Source of the DNA: Thermoanaerobaculia bacterium
GTDB taxonomy: Bacteria; Acidobacteriota; Thermoanaerobaculia; Gp7-AA8
Assembly (NCBI GenBank): GCA_017883205.1
Contig: JADGNZ010000021.1
Location: 1-64,000, forward strand
DNA: 64,000 nt
Reading direction: 5' to 3'
The translations under genes and the position numbers were made by a program. Shown here one piece after another: positions 8,486-17,367 of the stretch. A model generated the notes under the pieces. It ran no database searches. It saw nothing but the letters and a program-made list of their open reading frames with translations, and was not told the origin of the DNA. The stretch's first letter is position 1. The number at the start of each line of letters is the position of its first letter.

Positions 8486-9124
8486 CTACGCGTGTTCGCG
8501 GTCGCCTTCGGCCCAGATCTCATCCGCAATCGTTGGGTCGATCTGCGATTCGTAAAACTTGATCGCGGCGCGGCCGACGGCGCGAACGGAAACGTAGTTC
8601 AGCGCGCCGCCGGAAAGGGCACCGACGAACGGGATCGCTTTCGTTAGCCGGTCGCGGAAGAAATTCGCGCCGAGCTTTTCGGCGATCATGCCGCCGTCCA
8701 TCGTGGCCGACTCGAGCATCACAGCGATCCCCTGCTTGCCGATTCCGACGCCCGAGGCGTAGGCGAGACACGACATCGCTTCGGCGAATCGCTCGCGCTG
8801 CGTCGGCTCGTGGCCGTAGACGGTTGCGATGCCCAGGATCAGGCGAAACTGCTGGAAGACGAGGAAGGCCAGCTCGGCGCCGAGCGTGCCGATGGCGATC
8901 AGACCGCTCGGCAGTCCGGAAACAGCGCCGGCAGCGGCGCAACGAAGCGCTGTGCGCCGCACGAGTAGCCGCGCATGATCATCGGAGTGGAAGTCAGGAG
9001 TTCTCGCTTTCAGAGCCTCGACGTCACGGCGGATCTTCTCCGTATCGATCTCTTCGAACAGAGAGCGGAAGACCTCCTCGAGCATCGAGTCGGCGCGCAG
9101 CTTCAGTTCCCGGGCTCTTCCCAT
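8486..9124 (-). CDS. EcsC-family protein
   Basis: This encodes 212 residues. The C-terminal stretch AIPFVGALSGGALNYVSVRAVGRAAIKFYES and the central glycine-rich hydrophobic segment (AAAGAVSGLPSGLIAIGTLG, then LAFLVFQQFRLILGIATVYG) match the EcsC family. Members are named after a Bacillus protein linked to an ABC exporter; their biochemical role is not established. The N-terminal ~60 residues are charged and helical. The hydrophobic parts suggest membrane association. It ends a same-strand run with the FmdB gene, which lies 6 bases upstream of its start. Confidence 0.75.
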   Translation of the reverse strand: MGRARELKLRADSMLEEVFRSLFEEIDTEKIRRDVEALKARTPDFHSDDHARLLVRRTALRCAAAGAVSGLPSGLIAIGTLGAELAFLVFQQFRLILGIATVYGHEPTQRERFAEAMSCLAYASGVGIGKQGIAVMLESATMDGGMIAEKLGANFFRDRLTKAIPFVGALSGGALNYVSVRAVGRAAIKFYESQIDPTIADEIWAEGDREHA

Positions 9125-9130
9125 CGCGGC

Positions 9131-9535
9131 TTAGACGGACGATTTGGACTCCGTCTTCGATTCTGACTTCGTCTCGCTCCTGCTCTCCGATTTCGTCTCG
9201 GATTTTGATTCGGATTTCGAATCGGATTTGGAATCCGATTTCGAATCCGACTTTGAATCGCTCTTCGCGTCGGACGATTTGCTCTCGCCCGATCCTTCGC
9301 TCTTCCCGTCCGATTTCGATTCGGACTTCGAGTCCGATTTCGATTCCTTCGACGACGCGCTGGCGTAGTCGGTCTTGTAGAAGCCCGATCCTTTGAACTG
9401 GATGGCGGGAGCGGACATCAGCTTACGGACCTCACCCCCGCACTTTTCGCAGGCCGCGTACGGCGGATCCGTGAACTTCTGGATGACTTCCGTCCTGTCG
9501 TTGCACTTGGTGCACTGGTACTCGAAGATGGGCAT
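9131..9535 (-). CDS. FmdB-type zinc ribbon protein with Ser/Lys-rich tail
   Basis: The first ~57 residues are a FmdB/CxxC regulatory-type zinc ribbon: MPIFEYQC then Cys8-X2-Cys11 and Cys29-X2-Cys32, ending GGEVRKLMSAPAIQFKGSGFYKTDYA. These small proteins are proposed regulators or metal-binding factors without a settled function. The remaining ~75 residues are an almost pure Ser/Lys/Glu/Asp tail of SKSD and SKSE repeats, much longer than in typical relatives. The tail is probably disordered and, being repetitive in DNA, may vary in length between strains. It runs in the same direction as the EcsC-like gene, 6 bases apart. Confidence 0.85.
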   Translation of the reverse strand: MPIFEYQCTKCNDRTEVIQKFTDPPYAACEKCGGEVRKLMSAPAIQFKGSGFYKTDYASASSKESKSDSKSESKSDGKSEGSGESKSSDAKSDSKSDSKSDSKSDSKSESKSETKSESRSETKSESKTESKSSV

Positions 9536-9580
9536 GCGGGATGTTGAACGAGGCGGGCGTTGGCGCGATTCCGTGAAGGG

Positions 9581-9660
9581 CAGAGATGAGAGACAAGAGA
9601 TCGGAGATCAGGGGATTGCGGGTCGTCCTGATCTCTGACCTCTTGTCGCCGATCTCTTCT
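9581..9660. repeat. GATCTCTGATC-family inverted repeat, copy 1
   Basis: Left arm AGAGATCGGAGATCAGG pairs with CCTGATCTCTGACCTCT across a short centre, giving a long imperfect hairpin in the gap between FmdB and the TPR lipoprotein. Related copies lie at 14222-14392, 36039-36111 and 39740-39803, each between genes. Confidence 0.8.
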
Positions 9661-9667
9661 CCACCCA

Positions 9668-10267
9668 TCACTCCCTCATCAACGGCGCCACTTTCGCCTG
9701 CGAGTTTTCTTCTGCTGCGAAGAGCGCGCCGTCGCGGAAGTAGACGCCGGCGATGCCGCCATCGATCCGCCGGTAATACCACGCCTCGATGGTCGTATCG
9801 GGGCGCTCGGTACGGATCTGCCATCCCGGGATCGGCTTCCCCAGGAGATTGGCGACGTCGCGTTGCGACATCCCTTTCTGCAGCGCCAGCAGCTTTTCGC
9901 GCGACACGGCCAGATGGTTGGCTGCACTGCTGAGACCTTGCATCGCCGCGATGTTCTGTGGGTCGTGCGCCAGAACCGCGCGGTAGATCCGGATCGCGTC
10001 CTGGTAGCGGCCAAGCGACGAAAGCTCGTGCGCGAAATCGAGCTGGATGTGCTGGTAGACCTCGCGGGCACGGCTGTGCGTGGGGTGGTTGCGGACGAAA
10101 GTTCCCAGGGTATCGGCGTAGACCTGTTTGGCCTGGGTGGGGGCGTTCGGCGCCTGCGCGGCCTGCTTGTGGTGGAGAACGCGCAACCAATCGGAGGAGT
10201 TGTCGACGGCATTGCCGCCGCCGCAGGCCATGGCAGCGAGACTGATCAGGATGAGCGAGCGTCGCAT
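9668..10267 (-). CDS. TPR lipoprotein with BamE/SmpA-like C-terminal domain
   Basis: This encodes 199 residues with a lipoprotein signal (ILISLAAMACGG). A helical region with TPR character follows (about 35-115: GRYQDAIRIYRAVLAHDPQN). The last ~65 residues resemble the small BamE/SmpA-OmlA fold: LQKGMSQRDVANLLGKPIPG, then WYYRRIDGGIAGVYFRDGAL. In BamE this domain helps assemble outer-membrane proteins; here that role is only suggested by similarity. The start at 10267 (MRRSLILIS) gives the best signal peptide; an ATG three codons earlier is possible. It is divergent from the GAF-like gene at 10351. Confidence 0.72.
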   Translation of the reverse strand: MRRSLILISLAAMACGGGNAVDNSSDWLRVLHHKQAAQAPNAPTQAKQVYADTLGTFVRNHPTHSRAREVYQHIQLDFAHELSSLGRYQDAIRIYRAVLAHDPQNIAAMQGLSSAANHLAVSREKLLALQKGMSQRDVANLLGKPIPGWQIRTERPDTTIEAWYYRRIDGGIAGVYFRDGALFAAEENSQAKVAPLMRE

Positions 10268-10350
10268 CGGTACCAAAGTAGCACACGTTCTCTGCGCTAT
10301 AATCCCCGCGTTTTGCAGGGGTTATTCAACCTTCAGCATTCGGAGGAAGC

Positions 10351-11808
10351 ATGGCTGTGAGGGGTGACGAGGTCGCGGGCTCGATCGAGGCGCACGTCCG
10401 CGACGCGATGGAGAAGCTGGTGGGCGAGATTCGCTCCTCCATCGAAGACGTCCGCGAGGTCGTCGACTCGCAGCTCCGCGCGGCGCTTCAGAGCGTGCAA
10501 GCTGACGTCAACGCCGTCTCCTTCCTGCCGCACATTCAGAAGTCGATCGGCGAGCTGGAAGAGAGCATCACCTCCGCGCAACCCGCCGCGGTTGTCCACG
10601 CGCCTTTGGGCGGCGATGCCTCACGCGTGAAACGCAGTGTGCAGGCCGTGGAGCGCGGGAAGTCGCAGGTCGATATCCTCAACGCCCTTCTCGAGCAATG
10701 CCTCGCTTTCGGCTCCCGCGCCGCGATGCTGATCCTTCGCAACGAAACCTTCAGCGGCTGGAAGGGCGTCGGCTTCACCGCCGCCGGCGGCAACGATGAG
10801 ATGGTGAAGCGCTTCAATGCCGCTCCCGGACTCATCCCCGAGCTCGACCGCGTTCTGCGCATCGAAGAAGTGGTGATCTGGGACGGCGCCAACCTCTCCA
10901 CCCGCCTCGGCGTCCCGGCATCGTCTCGCGCCGTCCTCGTGCCGATGGTGATCAAGGACAAAGTTGCCGCCGCCGTCTACGTCGACGCGACCGAAGACGA
11001 CGCCGCGAAGCTCGACGCATCGTCAATCGAGCTACTCGTCTTCGCAACGGGTCTCCTGATCGACACGCTCACCATCCGGAAGAAAATCCCGTCGCCGAGC
11101 CTCAACGATTCCGAGTCTGCCACCGAATCGCTGCACACGACGCCAACCGCCCCGCAACGCGCGCTTCCACAACCCGCACCCCCAGCTCCGCGGCCGGCCG
11201 CTCCTCCACCGGCCCCGCCTGCAGCTCCAGTAATCGAGAAATCGTCCGACGCCACGGTCGCCGTCTCCGCAGCCCAGCTTCGCGAGATGATGACGCCGTC
11301 GACACCATCCAAGCCGGCGTTCACGATGCCGGAGACAGACTTCGGAGGAGCGCCGACGCCTTCCGCATCTCCCTCGACCGCCTCGTTCCTGACGACGGCG
11401 ATTCCATCCGTCGAGGCACCGAGGCCCACTCCCGTTGCCCCGCCTCCTCCACCACATCCGGCCCACGAACGCGAAGAGCGGCCAAGCACGCAGTACATCC
11501 CGCCGCCGAACGTCACCCGCGCCCACGTACCGAACGCCGGCCCGGCAGTCGGTGATTCGAAGAAGCACGACGAAGCCCGCCGCTTCGCGCGCCTCCTAGT
11601 CTCCGAGATCAAGCTCTACAACGAGCCGAAGGTCGACGCGGGCCGCAAGAACAAAGACCTCTACGAGCGCCTCAAAGAAGACATCGACCGCAGCCGCCAG
11701 ATGTACGACGAGCGCATCCCCGACGACGTCCGCAAGTCATCGAACTACTTCTACGATGAGCTTGTGCGGATTCTCGCCGACGGCGACGCAAACGCGCTGG
11801 GTCTGTAG
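10351..11808 (+). CDS. GAF-like domain protein with Pro-rich linker
   Basis: This encodes 485 cytosolic residues. The first ~100 are helical and rich in charged residues, probably coiled coil. A GAF-like ligand-binding domain spans about 105-245 (ILNALLEQCLAFGSRAAMLILRNETFSGWKGVGF through RAVLVPMVIKDKVAAAVYVDAT). A long Pro/Ala/Thr-rich linker covers about 270-400. A conserved-looking helical C-terminus follows (HDEARRFARLLVSEIKLYNE through MYDERIP). GGAGGAAGC precedes the ATG. There is no output domain such as a kinase or cyclase, so it may be a scaffold or sensor protein acting through partners. Function unassigned. Confidence 0.75.
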   Translation: MAVRGDEVAGSIEAHVRDAMEKLVGEIRSSIEDVREVVDSQLRAALQSVQADVNAVSFLPHIQKSIGELEESITSAQPAAVVHAPLGGDASRVKRSVQAVERGKSQVDILNALLEQCLAFGSRAAMLILRNETFSGWKGVGFTAAGGNDEMVKRFNAAPGLIPELDRVLRIEEVVIWDGANLSTRLGVPASSRAVLVPMVIKDKVAAAVYVDATEDDAAKLDASSIELLVFATGLLIDTLTIRKKIPSPSLNDSESATESLHTTPTAPQRALPQPAPPAPRPAAPPPAPPAAPVIEKSSDATVAVSAAQLREMMTPSTPSKPAFTMPETDFGGAPTPSASPSTASFLTTAIPSVEAPRPTPVAPPPPPHPAHEREERPSTQYIPPPNVTRAHVPNAGPAVGDSKKHDEARRFARLLVSEIKLYNEPKVDAGRKNKDLYERLKEDIDRSRQMYDERIPDDVRKSSNYFYDELVRILADGDANALGL

Positions 11809-11826
11809 CGCAACGCAGCGTTCACC

Positions 11827-11868
11827 CACATCGCCCTCCGCTCCTCCGCGTCTCCGCGTGAAACGGTC
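11827..11868. repeat. Short dispersed repeat (CTCCGCG...CGCGTGA type)
   Basis: CCTCCGCTCCTCCGCGTCTC then CGCGTGAAACGG is a partial copy of a repeat seen in fuller hairpin form at 61530-61594. It lies in the 150-base gap before the lytic transglycosylase gene; the rest of the gap is featureless. Confidence 0.55.
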
Positions 11869-11958
11869 TCCTTCGTTCCGTGCAAGGAAGAGCACCGTCG
11901 AGCACGTGAACAATGAAGCACCTCCTCACGGCCCACTTTTCGCAGCGGACACCACCTG

Positions 11959-14220
11959 ATGCGAACCCGACGTCGTCGTCCCTGGATGATCATGGTGGTG
12001 GCGGTGCTGGTTCCGGTGCTGGCGGTCGTGACGTTTCTCGTCGTTCGGCTGCGGCCGGCGAAGAATCGCGAGTTCGTCGTGCCAGCCAAGCCGGAAGCAC
12101 CGCCGGATCTGGAGAAGCTGCGGCCGGTGTTCGAAGCAGGGCTCGAGGCGTTCCGGCGCGGCGATGGCGGCGAGGCGGTGACGCAGCTCTCCTCGTTTCA
12201 TTTCGGCCGACGCGCGGTCGAGGAGTACAGGTTGTACTATCTCGGCAGCGCGTTGCAACTGTCGGGTGCCCTGACGAGCGCGCGGACGACGCTGGCCGCG
12301 CTGTGGCGTCGTAATCCAGCGTTTGTGCTCCGTCCCGATGCCACCGCGAGCCTCGGCGCACTTTACAAAACGGCAGGCGACTGGACTCACGCGGCAACGG
12401 TGTTTGCTGACGTGGCAACGCACACTGCGGACTCGAACGTCGCTGCCGCCGCGCGATGGAACACGATCGAGTCGAGCTTTGCCCGAGGCGACGTGGCCAC
12501 GATGCTCTACGCGGCGCGCGACATCGCCATCAAGAACCCGCGCGCACCCCAGGCGCCGTTGGCCATCGAGATGGCGCGGGCCATCGCCGGGCTCCCCGCC
12601 GAAGCGCCGATCAAGCTGACCGATGGCGAGCGTCTCGAACGCGCGGTTTCGCTCATGCGCGACGGCGATCCGCAACACGCATTCGACGAATTGGACGCGC
12701 TCCAGACGGCGGGTCCGTCGCCGGACTTGCGCGCTCCCGTTCAGCTCAATCGCGGGCTGGCGCTGAGTCAATTGCATCGTTACGACGAGTCGAGCAAAGT
12801 CCTCGACCCGCTCGCCTCCGGCCCGTATCGCTTTGCCATCCCTGCGATTTTCACCGCGTCCCGGAACTATCTCGCCCTGGCCTCATCGATCAATCCGATG
12901 GTGACGAAGAGCGTTGTCGTCAAGCAGCAGGTTGGCACCATCACACTGAAGAGCGGCAAGAAGAAGCCAAAGTTCAAGAACGTGAAGAAGAACGTCCAGC
13001 TCGTCGACCTGGCCAAGAAAGCAGAGCGGGATGAGTATGAGCGGCTGGCCACGGAACGATTGAAGGATCTGCTTGCGCTTCCGCTCGCGGACGAGGTTCG
13101 CATCACCGTCCTGAACAACCTGATCGCGGCCGCCGAGGCAAAGAATCAGGATGCGTATGAACAGGAGCTCATCGTTCAATTGGAGAAGGTCGATCCCTCG
13201 CAGGATGCCGGCCTGCAGCATTTCTGGGACAAAGCGTGGGCAGCGTATGAGCGCGGCGATCTCAATGGCGCTCTCTCGCTGATGGCATTCGTTCGTGATT
13301 CCTACCGCAGCCCGAACGTCAAGCGCCAGGCGGAGTACTGGTCCGCACGCTGCGACGACCGGCTCGGCCGAAAGGCCTCTGCCGCTGCTGCCTATCAGAG
13401 GCTGGCTGCGGCCCCGTACGACGACATCTACGCCATCGAGTCAGAAAAGCGCGGGGCGAAACGGCCTGACTCCAATGTCAATCCGCTGACGTCCAACCGT
13501 CCGGACTGGCGCGACACCGCCGAACAGAATATGCCGCAAGCTCTCCGCCTCGGGTACGAGCTGACCGCGCTCACCGACTTTCGCGACGGACGGCTGGAGA
13601 TCGACAGGAACCGCAATCGCGCCAATCAACAATTTGCCGATGCCCTGCTGGCCGAGATCTACCATGCCTCAGGCGACACCGAATCGACGCTGAAGACGCT
13701 CCGCAGCGCCTTTCCCGCGCTGGCCACTGTGGAGCAAGACTCCGTGCCGTCCTACTTTCTGAGGATGTACTACCCCCTCAAATACGACGATTGGATCCGT
13801 GGCTATTCGAGGAAGAATGATCTCGATCCCTTCACCGTCATGGGACTGATTCACCAGGAGAGCTACTTCGACCCAAAGGCGAAATCGGCAGTTGGCGCGA
13901 CGGGATTGATGCAGCTCATGCCCGCGACCGCGAAGGAGCTTGCCTCCCGCTTTCACATCGCGCCACGGCTCGACAATCCCCAGACCAACATCCGCCTCGG
14001 CACCGCACACTTCAAAGGACTCGTGAACCTCTTCAACGGCAGCGACGAGCTGGCCATCGCCTCCTACAACGCGGGCCAGGGGCGCGTGCAGCAATGGCTC
14101 CGCGCCGCACCGTCGAAGCCGATGGACGAGTTCATCGAATCGATTCCGTTCCGCGAGACGCGGACCTATGTGAAGCACGTGGTGATGATCGCGTCGTCGT
14201 ACCGGCGGATGTACCCGTAA
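11959..14220 (+). CDS. Soluble lytic murein transglycosylase (Slt-like)
   Basis: This peptidoglycan-cleaving enzyme forms 1,6-anhydromuropeptides. It has 753 residues: a basic N-terminus and a membrane anchor (about 10-30, WMIMVVAVLVPVLAVVTFLVV), a long helical TPR-like superhelix to about 610, and a C-terminal SLT domain. The catalytic glutamate is Glu634 in GLIHQESYFDP, followed by the family signatures VGATGLMQLMPATAKE, NIRLGTAHF and AIASYNAGQGRV. The anchor points to action in the periplasm at the inner membrane. A Lys-rich insertion near 330-345 (LKSGKKKPKFKNVKKN) is unusual. No neighbouring cell-wall genes. Confidence 0.93.
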   Translation: MRTRRRRPWMIMVVAVLVPVLAVVTFLVVRLRPAKNREFVVPAKPEAPPDLEKLRPVFEAGLEAFRRGDGGEAVTQLSSFHFGRRAVEEYRLYYLGSALQLSGALTSARTTLAALWRRNPAFVLRPDATASLGALYKTAGDWTHAATVFADVATHTADSNVAAAARWNTIESSFARGDVATMLYAARDIAIKNPRAPQAPLAIEMARAIAGLPAEAPIKLTDGERLERAVSLMRDGDPQHAFDELDALQTAGPSPDLRAPVQLNRGLALSQLHRYDESSKVLDPLASGPYRFAIPAIFTASRNYLALASSINPMVTKSVVVKQQVGTITLKSGKKKPKFKNVKKNVQLVDLAKKAERDEYERLATERLKDLLALPLADEVRITVLNNLIAAAEAKNQDAYEQELIVQLEKVDPSQDAGLQHFWDKAWAAYERGDLNGALSLMAFVRDSYRSPNVKRQAEYWSARCDDRLGRKASAAAAYQRLAAAPYDDIYAIESEKRGAKRPDSNVNPLTSNRPDWRDTAEQNMPQALRLGYELTALTDFRDGRLEIDRNRNRANQQFADALLAEIYHASGDTESTLKTLRSAFPALATVEQDSVPSYFLRMYYPLKYDDWIRGYSRKNDLDPFTVMGLIHQESYFDPKAKSAVGATGLMQLMPATAKELASRFHIAPRLDNPQTNIRLGTAHFKGLVNLFNGSDELAIASYNAGQGRVQQWLRAAPSKPMDEFIESIPFRETRTYVKHVVMIASSYRRMYP

Positions 14221-14221
14221 G

Positions 14222-14392
14222 AGCAGAGATCAGGAATGCGCCTCTTGTCTCTGATCTCTGGTTCATCGCAGCCTTCTTCACGCAATTGCCTAGCGACTGG
14301 AGACCAGCGATAAGAGATCAGGAAGGCGCCTTATCTCTGATCTCTTGTCTCTGATCTCTGCTCCTATCTCTGATCTCTGATCTCAACCCATC
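14222..14392. repeat. GATCTCTGATC-family repeat cluster, copy 2
   Basis: This 170-base gap between two converging gene ends is almost wholly made of AGAGATCAGGA and CTGATCTCTG blocks in both orientations, at least six in all. It is the largest cluster of this family in the window. The blocks could fold into alternative hairpins and might act as a bidirectional terminator, but there is no clear T tract. Confidence 0.8.
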
Positions 14393-14828
14393 ACCTAAGC
14401 ACTCTTCGCGCAACCGCCGGATCACTCCAATCCACCGACTGATCGAACCGATCGATGACATTGCCGTCAGCGTCGAACGCGATCGTGGTTGGAACGACTC
14501 GGACGTGGTACCGCGCGGCGAAGCGGCCGTGATCGTCCAAAAGTGTTTCGAGCGCGATGCCGTGCTGGCGCAGAAAGCGGTCTGCCGACGCAAAGTCTCG
14601 GTCGTGCGACACCGCCACCACGCGCAAGTGATGCGCGGCCGCAAATGCCACGAAGCGAGGCAGCTCCTCGCGGCAGGGGACGCACCACGCCGCCCAGAAA
14701 TGCAGCAGCGTCACCGGCGCGCCGCGCAGATCGACATCGACCGGGTTGCCGTGGCGGTCGCGCGGGCACGGCGCCGGCGTACACGCGAGCGCCAGCATCA
14801 GCACGACAGCGACCACGCGGCGAGACAT
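14391..14828 (-). CDS. TlpA-like thioredoxin-fold lipoprotein
   Basis: This encodes 145 residues with a lipoprotein signal (MLALACTP, Cys16). The thioredoxin fold carries the redox motif Trp-Cys49-Val-Pro-Cys52 in HFWAAWCVPCREELPRF, and the cis-proline loop is VVPTTIAFD. The family acts as a periplasmic thiol-disulfide reductant, for example in cytochrome c maturation; the actual client is unknown. Its ATG overlaps the stop codon of the upstream VWA gene (ATGA), so the two are translationally coupled. A GTG one codon earlier is an alternative start. Confidence 0.88.
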   Translation of the reverse strand: MSRRVVAVVLMLALACTPAPCPRDRHGNPVDVDLRGAPVTLLHFWAAWCVPCREELPRFVAFAAAHHLRVVAVSHDRDFASADRFLRQHGIALETLLDDHGRFAARYHVRVVPTTIAFDADGNVIDRFDQSVDWSDPAVARRVLR

Positions 14829-16603
14829 CACGGGATGAATCCGCGGATCGTCCGTACGGTTGTATTTGGCCGGCTCACCGTCACGTCGACTTTCCGGTAG
14901 GTCCGATCTTTCCCTGTGCTCTGCGTGTTGTAGGCGATCAGGTATTGCGAACGGAGATCCTTCTCTAGTTGTGTGTACGTTTCGCCGAGCTGTTTGATGT
15001 CGTGGATGAAGTAGGCGATGCCGCCTGTCTCTGCGGCCAGCGTCTTCATCTTCGAGATGCCGCCGGCGTCGAAGAGTCCCAGCCCGACACCAATGAAATA
15101 GAGCGGCACGCGCGCGGAGCGGGCGTACGTGAGCATGTCGTCGTAGCTCGTGCGCGAGGTCGTATCTTCGCCGTCGGTGAGGATGATCAGCGCCTTGCGG
15201 CCTTGGAGTGTGCGGAACCGATAGAGGCCGGTGACGATGGCGTCGTAGAGCGACGTTCCACCGCTCGCGTCCGGAATCGCGTTCACCTGTTGTTCGAGCG
15301 ACCCAACGTCCGTCACGAAAGGCGCTGACGAGACCGCGTCGAATGCGAAGCCAGTGGCAAAGGCACGGTCGCCTCCCTTCATGATCTTCTTGAAGAACTC
15401 CAGCGCCGCCGTTTTCGCCTGTGCCATGCGCGGCTTCATGCTTCCCGAGTGATCGATCAGCACGCCGGCTGCGATCGGCAGGTTTGATGCGTAATTGAAG
15501 GTCGTGATCTTCTGCGGCTTGCCGTTCTCGAGGACTGTGAAATCCGTCTGCCTGAGATCCGTGACGGGAATGCCGGCGTGATCGACCACCATGACCGGCA
15601 GCTCGATGAGGTTCACCTCGATCTCTTCGGAAAAACGCGCGCCGTTGAGAAAGAGAAGGTCGCTGGCCTCGTAGTTCGTGTCATCGAGCACCGACGCGCG
15701 AACAAACTCGACGCCCTTCAGCGCGGCGGCCGGCACATCGAGGGCGTATGGCGGACCGCTCCACGCGTGCAGTTTCTTCTGTCCGGCAAAGAACTCAGCC
15801 GACTTGATCACGGTCGCTTTCGGATTCTGCACACTGAGCTTGAAGTGCGAGACCCCGTCGGGCGTGACCGTGCGCGTGATCTTCACCTCGAGCGGCGTTT
15901 CGTGCTCGTTGACGACAAATGCATCGGCGTCGACATAGCGGCCCTGCGCGTCGTAACCGATGGCGCGCACTTCGACGCGCTTCGGCAGTGCGCCGAGGTC
16001 GAGCTCGGCGCGGTAGGGAGGAGCGTTGCGGGCCAGGATCTTCTTGCCTTCCACCCAAAACTCCACGCGCGTCACCGGCGGCGTCACTTCGACTTCGACG
16101 ACAAAAAGGTTCGGCGCCACGTCGCGGCGCGGCGGCACGATCTTCACCGCGCCAATCCCCTCGGGCACCACCCCCTCGGCTAGGATCGCTTCTGCTCCCT
16201 CACCTTCGTGGGCTACGTACGCAGTGCCGCTCTTCGCGACCGTGAACGTCTGCGTGGTCTTGGCCAAAATCACCGGCGTCTGTTCTTCGAGCGGCACCAT
16301 CAGACGCACGTCGATCTCCGCGGCACCTGGCTGAAGGGTCTGGATCGCGGTGATCGGACTGGTTGTGGACGGCAGCACCGGATAACGAAAGCGTTTGACG
16401 ACTTGTCCGTTCTGTGAGATCGAGCCTGTGATTACGAGCGGCACGCCGGAGGGGGCATCGGTCGGAACCGTGAAGCGATAGCTCACGCGCGCCACGACCC
16501 CCTCAGCCGAATCGCCGAGCGGCTCGAGCGCGACAGTCAGCTTGCCATCCGCGGCAAAGAGCGGGACCGCGAAGAAGAGGAGCGCAGCCAGCGCATGTTT
16601 CAT
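14828..16603 (-). CDS. Exported von Willebrand factor A domain protein
   Basis: This encodes 591 residues with a signal peptide (MKHALAALLFFAVPLFAADG). The N-terminal ~350 residues contain Ig-like or beta-rich segments (EVTPPVTRVEFWVEGKKI, RVEVRAIGYDAQGRYV). A VWA domain follows with an intact metal site: DHSGS near residue 380, the later Thr in ASGGTSLYDA, and LTDGEDTTS. The tail FIHDIKQLGETYTQLEKDLRSQYLIAY is typical of VWFA proteins common in Acidobacteriota-like genomes. It probably binds proteins outside the cytoplasm. The start at 16603 is supported by GGAG upstream and by the signal peptide; longer frames look spurious. It is coupled to the TlpA-like gene. Confidence 0.88.
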   Translation of the reverse strand: MKHALAALLFFAVPLFAADGKLTVALEPLGDSAEGVVARVSYRFTVPTDAPSGVPLVITGSISQNGQVVKRFRYPVLPSTTSPITAIQTLQPGAAEIDVRLMVPLEEQTPVILAKTTQTFTVAKSGTAYVAHEGEGAEAILAEGVVPEGIGAVKIVPPRRDVAPNLFVVEVEVTPPVTRVEFWVEGKKILARNAPPYRAELDLGALPKRVEVRAIGYDAQGRYVDADAFVVNEHETPLEVKITRTVTPDGVSHFKLSVQNPKATVIKSAEFFAGQKKLHAWSGPPYALDVPAAALKGVEFVRASVLDDTNYEASDLLFLNGARFSEEIEVNLIELPVMVVDHAGIPVTDLRQTDFTVLENGKPQKITTFNYASNLPIAAGVLIDHSGSMKPRMAQAKTAALEFFKKIMKGGDRAFATGFAFDAVSSAPFVTDVGSLEQQVNAIPDASGGTSLYDAIVTGLYRFRTLQGRKALIILTDGEDTTSRTSYDDMLTYARSARVPLYFIGVGLGLFDAGGISKMKTLAAETGGIAYFIHDIKQLGETYTQLEKDLRSQYLIAYNTQSTGKDRTYRKVDVTVSRPNTTVRTIRGFIP

Positions 16604-16656
16604 CCGGCCATTCTCCACGTCCCACATGGGCGCGGCGATAGAATCCGCCCTTCCGA

Positions 16657-17367
16657 ATGACCTTGCCACCGCTTCGTTACCGCGCAGTCCTTTTCGACCT
16701 GGATGGAACTCTGGTCGATTCTTACGCCGCGCTGGCGGAAGCGGTGAACTTCGCGCGGCGCGAACACGGCCTCGACGAGCTGAGCATCGCGCACATCCGC
16801 GGCTCGGTCGGGGACGGCCTGGACATGCTACTGCGCCGCTCCTTCGACACCGACGACGTTCCACGCAGCGCCCATGACGCGTTCGAAGCGCGCTACGACG
16901 AGATCTGCTGCGAGAAATCGACGATCCTGGCTGACGTCGAAACAACGTTGAAGACGCTCCACGGATTCGGGGTAGTCATGGCGGTCTGCACGAACAAACG
17001 AACGTCGCTCTCGAAAAAGATCCTGACCTTCCTCGAGCTCGCGCCCTATTTCAGCGCCATCGTCGGACCCGACCTCGCCGGCGCGAGCAAACCCGATGCG
17101 AAGCACGTCCTGCACGCACTCGAGACAACGCGGTGCGCGGTCTCCGATGCGCTTTTCATCGGCGACATGCCGATCGATGTCCATGCCGCGCGAAACAGCG
17201 GGATGGACGTGGCCGTCATCGCGACGGGATCGTCGACTACGGCCGAGTTGACCGCAGCGCGGCCGGACTTCGTGCTGGAGAAGTTTTCGGATCTGGTCGG
17301 CGTGGTGAAGAGTGAGAAGTGCGATGTTGTGATTCGCGAGAGCACCGATGTGTCACGTCAACCATGA
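16657..17367 (+). CDS. HAD hydrolase, phosphoglycolate phosphatase-like
   Basis: This encodes 236 residues of the HAD superfamily with a Gph-type cap. Motif I is FDLDGTLVDS (nucleophile and general-acid Asp), motif II is CTNK, the motif III Lys is in SKPDAKH, and motif IV is FIGDMPIDVHAA. The substrate could be 2-phosphoglycolate or another small phosphate ester; sequence alone does not decide. It opens a five-gene run: its stop overlaps the next ATG (ATGA). Location ahead of serine genes suggests carbon metabolism. It is divergent from the VWA gene. Confidence 0.85.
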   Translation: MTLPPLRYRAVLFDLDGTLVDSYAALAEAVNFARREHGLDELSIAHIRGSVGDGLDMLLRRSFDTDDVPRSAHDAFEARYDEICCEKSTILADVETTLKTLHGFGVVMAVCTNKRTSLSKKILTFLELAPYFSAIVGPDLAGASKPDAKHVLHALETTRCAVSDALFIGDMPIDVHAARNSGMDVAVIATGSSTTAELTAARPDFVLEKFSDLVGVVKSEKCDVVIRESTDVSRQP

